The translations under genes were made by a program, and so were the position numbers. 9,540 nucleotides of DNA from Candidatus Uhrbacteria bacterium. Lineage in GTDB: Bacteria > Patescibacteriota > Patescibacteriia > UBA9934 > UBA11717. Below, in pieces: positions 6,761 to 9,540 of this stretch; position 1 is the first letter of the stretch, and each line of letters starts with the position of its first letter. The notes under the pieces were generated by a model. That model was not told where the DNA came from and ran no database searches. It worked only from the letters and a program-made list of their open reading frames with translations. Location: assembly GCA_013203725.1 (NCBI GenBank), contig JABMPK010000023.1, positions 1-9,540 on the forward strand, given 5' to 3'.

Positions 6761-6802
6761 CCACCGTGGCTGCCACCGTGCGTCGCCACCGTACCTGTCA
6801 CC
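6761..6802. repeat. Degenerate CCACCGT tandem repeat
   Basis: CCACCGT occurs at 6761-6767, 6773-6779 and 6786-6792, spaced 12 and 13 bp. It ends in GTACCTGTCACC (6791-6802), which differs by one base from the GTACCTGTCCCC unit at 177-188. The near 12-bp period and the shared end unit link this stretch to the GGGACWGTCCC repeat 55 bp downstream. It lies just after the last gene of the cluster and appears non-coding. Confidence 0.5.
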
Positions 6803-6856
6803 ACAACTGTCTCCGCGCTCGAATCTCCGGGGTCAGGTCTGGGGTCTACATGCTTG

Positions 6857-6894
6857 GGGGACAGTCCCGGGGACTGTCCCCGGGACTGTCCCCG
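6857..6894. repeat. Tandem 12-bp palindromic repeat cluster, copy 2
   Basis: This 38-bp stretch is identical to 140-177 and in the same orientation. GGGAC-W-GTCCC units lie at 6858-6868 (centre A), 6870-6880 and 6882-6892 (centre T), phased 12 bp apart. It lies in the convergent intergenic region, after the last + strand gene and before the shared terminator. Flanking bases differ from copy 1 on both sides, so the identity is confined to the element itself. Confidence 0.85.
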
Positions 6895-6927
6895 AACTCG
6901 CTCGCGGTTGCCCAAGAATCCAGAAAC

Positions 6928-6955
6928 AAACCTCGAGCTTGCGCTCGAGGTTTTT
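6928..6955. terminator. Intrinsic terminator between convergent genes
   Basis: An 11-bp perfect stem (AAACCTCGAGC with GCTCGAGGTTT) with loop TTGC (6939-6942) runs directly into a T-tract at 6951-6955. On the opposite strand the exit sequence is TTTGTTT, so it should also stop the membrane-protein gene whose stop codon ends 10 bp away at 6966. It closes the six-gene + strand unit about 190 bp after its last stop. Confidence 0.88.
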
Positions 6956-6965
6956 GCTTGAACTA

Positions 6966-9059
6966 CTAGATTGCGTCACTCGGTCTGTTGAAGATAAACA
7001 CCGTCGTAGCTCCATCACCAACGGAGAACCACTCGTCTGTCTCCACCTTAGCGCGTTCAACCGCAACATGGGACGACCACCAGTACTCGTTCACGACGAA
7101 GTACGCTCTATCTACGTTTGCCAAGTCCATGGCGTCAACGGCAAGATCGAGCGTGGGATTGCCTTCGATCATCCCCAAGAATATCTGGTACATAGGACCG
7201 CCTGTTGGAACTGGATAGTAGAACACATCGCCTTTCTCGCCATAGTAAGGCGCAAAACCAAAGTCTTGTATTGCCGCGGCAGACACTGCTTGGTTTGCGA
7301 GCACGATGTACGGAATGCCTTGTGCATCAGAGCGGATACTCGTAACCGTGTCGTGGTCACTTTGCCCGATGGTAAAACCGTGGCTAACTGCGTACGCGTC
7401 TTGTCTTGGGTACGTGTAGTAACCGTTTGCCACAACAGCGATTGCAAAAATAAGTATTATAGCAATGCTTATGACAGCTTTCTTCATCTGTATGACGCGC
7501 TCAATGCCAAGCGCGATTCCGAGTATTGCGAGCGGTAGTATTACGTATAGTGACAGCAACATGATGCGTCCAACGTAGTTTGTTTGTTCGTAGTCAATCA
7601 GGAAGGAGAAGTCACCGGCTACAGACAATATGATCGCGTTTACGATCAACAGGGCGCTCGTTAACGGTAAAAGCAGCCATCTCCTACTGCGCATGTTCCA
7701 GAGTATCGCTCCTGCGATAGCAGCTAGAATTATGTACCAGAGCCAGGCGTTGAGCCCGATGTATGCAAACAGGTCCCCAACAACTTGGTATCGTGTTGAG
7801 AAGAAAAGCGTTGGCATTAAGCTTGCGATGCGTTCTGGGTGGAAGCCGAGCGAACCAGACGTGCCAGAGAGCGAGAATGCAAGAGGGAGCATGATAGCGC
7901 CTCCGAGAGACACTGTAATCAGAAGTCCTCGCCTGATCGTGGACGCAATATCGTCTCGTGTTGCAATCACAACCATGACCACGAAAAGCGCGACAGGTAA
8001 GCCGGCGAGTGGGTGGATGAGAAGCGTTGCAATTGTCAAAAGCAAGAAAACCCAGTGTGGGACCCAGCGATGCTTTGTGATGAGTTCAGGGAGCGCGATA
8101 AAGAAGATTAGTAACGTCCAGAGATTCGCTAGACCCTGCGGAGTCGTGTTTATGAAGTGCGCAAGCGGGAGCAGGAGAGTCGCCGCTGCTCCAAGCGCTG
8201 TTGGAACGCCACGCTTTGTAATCTGCCACACGCACGCAGCCGACACTGCTGGGAGTAATAGTGCGCTCAGTACAGGTATTAGAAGAATATCGATAGTGTG
8301 TGTATCTATCGAGCTTGTGAACGCCACGATGAGCTCGATAGCGTATTGCCCAATATAGTAGTACGGTTTTGGTGTGATCGTTCCGTTAAGGATAATGTGG
8401 TCGAGCGTTGCTTGATGCAAGAAGGGGTCAAAGCCGTATCCAAGCGGGAACACAATCAGTACAACGCTGACAAGCGAGAATAATGTCGCGATAGACCCGA
8501 AGATTACGAGTTTCATTTGGGCGCGTTTGGCGAGTATCAAGAGTGACGCCGCGGCTAATCCAAGCCACGAGAGCACGTTTGGTGAAAGTATCAGCCATGG
8601 CGAGCGAGTTGGCTCAATGGACGCATTTCCAGACACACTCACAAAAAAACTAACGAGTGCAATCACAACAATCGCTATTAAGACGCCGTCGAGTATGTGT
8701 GGTGACTCCAGGTCTGTGACAGACTGATGGGCTTCTGTTCTAAACGATACCAGCCATGCGAACATCGGGAGTGAGGCTAGAAGGAAAAAAATCGAGAAGA
8801 CTGTCACGGTACCTAGGTAGTAAACGAGACTTCCGCCAATCATTAGATATGAGAGCGACAGGATGAGCCCAAAGATAAGACCTGTTCCTTTCAGATGCTC
8901 GGAAAATACACTCGATAAAGCGAGGCTAGATGTCAGCAATATCAAAAGAAGCCCTGTAATAGATAGCGCCGGCACGTCAAACAAAAACATGCCCGACAGT
9001 AGTCCGACTAGTCCCAAAAAGCTCAGAATGCTATACTGTACACTACGAACAAGGCTCAT
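6966..9059 (-). CDS. Large polytopic membrane protein, GT-C glycosyltransferase-like
   Basis: The 697-residue product has about 18 hydrophobic segments up to residue 546, then a soluble C-terminal domain (about 547-697) that would lie outside the membrane. Between the seventh and eighth segments is a polar loop, residues 208-238, with YGFDPFLHQATLDHI followed by NGTITPKPYYYIGQY. This resembles the first extracytoplasmic loop of GT-C enzymes, which carries a catalytic Asp (candidate D211) and an xxH motif. Such enzymes use polyprenyl-phosphate-linked sugars, which fits the DPM1-like gene nearby. The family assignment is by loop pattern and topology only; an O-antigen-polymerase-like or uncharacterised membrane protein is possible. 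An in-frame ATG at 9147-9149 would add 30 residues but runs through the start of the divergent gene. The start at 9059 follows an extended -10 at leaderless distance and leads into a hydrophobic helix, so it is preferred. It is convergent with the six-gene cluster. Confidence 0.72.
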   Translation of the reverse strand: MSLVRSVQYSILSFLGLVGLLSGMFLFDVPALSITGLLLILLTSSLALSSVFSEHLKGTGLIFGLILSLSYLMIGGSLVYYLGTVTVFSIFFLLASLPMFAWLVSFRTEAHQSVTDLESPHILDGVLIAIVVIALVSFFVSVSGNASIEPTRSPWLILSPNVLSWLGLAAASLLILAKRAQMKLVIFGSIATLFSLVSVVLIVFPLGYGFDPFLHQATLDHIILNGTITPKPYYYIGQYAIELIVAFTSSIDTHTIDILLIPVLSALLLPAVSAACVWQITKRGVPTALGAAATLLLPLAHFINTTPQGLANLWTLLIFFIALPELITKHRWVPHWVFLLLTIATLLIHPLAGLPVALFVVMVVIATRDDIASTIRRGLLITVSLGGAIMLPLAFSLSGTSGSLGFHPERIASLMPTLFFSTRYQVVGDLFAYIGLNAWLWYIILAAIAGAILWNMRSRRWLLLPLTSALLIVNAIILSVAGDFSFLIDYEQTNYVGRIMLLSLYVILPLAILGIALGIERVIQMKKAVISIAIILIFAIAVVANGYYTYPRQDAYAVSHGFTIGQSDHDTVTSIRSDAQGIPYIVLANQAVSAAAIQDFGFAPYYGEKGDVFYYPVPTGGPMYQIFLGMIEGNPTLDLAVDAMDLANVDRAYFVVNEYWWSSHVAVERAKVETDEWFSVGDGATTVFIFNRPSDAI
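9029..9037 (+). promoter_or_regulatory. Candidate extended -10 promoter of the CDP-alcohol phosphatidyltransferase gene
   Basis: TGC-TATACT matches the -10 consensus at five of six positions and carries the same TGC prefix as the protease promoter. No good -35 is present. The expected start site near 9044 would give a leader of about 33 nt before the ATG at 9077. The site lies inside the 5' coding end of the divergent membrane-protein gene. CATAAT at 9057-9062 is a weaker alternative that would give a leader of about 8 nt. Confidence 0.45.
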
Positions 9060-9068
9060 AATGACTGT

Positions 9069-9077
9069 ATTGTAGCA
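9069..9077 (-). promoter_or_regulatory. Extended -10 promoter of the membrane-protein gene
   Basis: Read on the - strand, TGC-TACAAT runs from 9077 down to 9069, a five-of-six match to TATAAT with the extended-10 TG. Nine bases separate it from the ATG at 9059, so the transcript should begin within about three bases of the start codon. The element overlaps the first base of the divergent + strand gene. No -35 is recognisable. Confidence 0.6.
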
Positions 9078-9540
9078 TGAAACTTCATCAACGCGACCCG
9101 GAGAAGGTGTATCCTCACGACCGCATAATGGCGGCCGTGATTTTGCCATTCATTCCAAAGAAGATACATCCGAATCATGTAACAGTGTTGCGGTTTTTGC
9201 TCACTCCGTTTGCGATATGGGGTATAGCGATAGAGGCGTGGGCATGGGCGATTCCATTTTTTATTGCAGTTGCATTCACAGACGTTATAGATGGTTCGTT
9301 GGCGCGCGTCCGAAAACAGGTAACAGAGTGGGGTACGGTTTTTGATCCTATTGCTGACAAGGTCTTGATATCACTCGCTGCCGTAATCATAGTAACTAGT
9401 GCAGTTGGATGGTGGCTAGCGATCATGTTAATCTTCTTTGAGTTGGCGATAGTCATGGGCGGAGTGCGGAAAAAGCATGACGGTAAGATTGTTACAGCTA
9501 ATTACTGGGGTAAAAGCAAGATGTTCGCTCAGTGTCTGGG
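9077..9540 (+). CDS. CDP-alcohol phosphatidyltransferase, PgsA-like (3' end cut by window)
   Basis: The first 154 codons are present and the frame is open to the window edge. The complete CDP-alcohol phosphatidyltransferase signature is visible: D69, D72, G73, A76, R77, G86, D90 and D94, in the spacing D-x2-DG-x2-AR-x8-G-x3-D-x3-D. The segment HPNHVTVLRFLLTP (31-44) and the later WGKSKMFAQ (144-152) resemble phosphatidylglycerophosphate synthases. The likely reaction is exchange of CMP on CDP-diacylglycerol for an alcohol phosphate such as glycerol-3-phosphate, at the cytoplasmic membrane. Other CDP-alcohol transferases cannot be excluded from a partial sequence. Hydrophobic helices are at about 36-53, 55-70, 96-110 and 112-129. 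The start ATG lies 17 bp from the divergent membrane-protein gene; no Shine-Dalgarno is seen. Confidence 0.88.
   Translation, partial: MKLHQRDPEKVYPHDRIMAAVILPFIPKKIHPNHVTVLRFLLTPFAIWGIAIEAWAWAIPFFIAVAFTDVIDGSLARVRKQVTEWGTVFDPIADKVLISLAAVIIVTSAVGWWLAIMLIFFELAIVMGGVRKKHDGKIVTANYWGKSKMFAQCL

Noticed and set aside
6750..7538. Long + strand open frame of 262 codons
   Set aside because: It starts in the repeat-bearing intergenic region and runs antisense through the C-terminal part of the membrane-protein gene. The translation shows no domain, and its early part is merely the repeat read as protein.
8290..8341. Overlapping stems TCGATAG/CTATCGA and CTATCGAGCT/AGCTCGATAG in the membrane-protein gene
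   Set aside because: The best stem is 10 bp with a 16-nt loop in coding sequence. It is borderline for chance and has no supporting context.
7630..8358. Open frame of 242 codons on the + strand
   Set aside because: Antisense shadow of the membrane-protein gene. Composition is Ser/Ala/Arg-rich and there is no recognisable motif or start context.
9060..9149. Longer start of the - strand membrane protein at 9149
   Set aside because: The added 30 residues are polar and unlike a membrane-protein N-terminus. They overlap the well-supported phosphatidyltransferase coding sequence, and the promoter -10 lies downstream of that start.

Overview
The window looks like a stretch of a small bacterial genome, most plausibly of the Candidate Phyla Radiation (Patescibacteria). 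This is inferred from the kind of genes present: a secreted subtilisin with a repeat-built C-terminus, a DPM1-like glycosyltransferase followed by a DUF2304 protein, and paired GT4 enzymes. Tight gene packing and starts without Shine-Dalgarno sequences fit as well. No marker gene is present, so the assignment is tentative. TGA serves as a stop in two genes (3377-3379 and 4036-4038), so the UGA-recoded code of Absconditabacteria/Gracilibacteria does not apply.

Layout. Positions 1-223 are intergenic: a 20-bp palindrome, a strong terminator, GC-rich palindromic repeats and an extended -10 promoter. Positions 224-6738 hold six + strand genes: a secreted S8 protease with C-terminal propeller-like repeats, a UDP-glucuronate-decarboxylase-like SDR enzyme, a DPM1-like GT2, a DUF2304 membrane protein, and two GT4 glycosyltransferases. 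The last five are packed with gaps of 3 nt or less, or overlap. Positions 6739-6965 form a convergent intergenic region with a second, identical copy of the 38-bp repeat and another terminator. A long polytopic membrane protein of GT-C-like appearance lies on the - strand (6966-9059). Diverging from it across 17 bp is a CDP-alcohol phosphatidyltransferase (PgsA-like, from 9077) cut by the window end. No stretch of more than 300 bases lacks a gene.

How the genes may work together. The SDR enzyme would modify a nucleotide sugar. The GT2/DUF2304 pair would charge a polyprenyl-phosphate carrier with a sugar at the membrane. The two GT4 enzymes would extend a glycan on the cytoplasmic face, and the GT-C-like protein could use lipid-linked sugars on the outer face. 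The protease would act outside the cell. A surface glycan or glycoprotein pathway is the simplest reading, but substrates cannot be read from the sequence.

The most unusual signals are these: identical 38-bp direct repeats bracketing the six-gene cluster; a perfect 16-bp-stem inverted repeat inside a glycosyltransferase coding region; a UXS-like enzyme lacking two family residues; and promoters of one form (TGC-TAYAMT), two of which sit so close to the ATG that the mRNAs should be leaderless.
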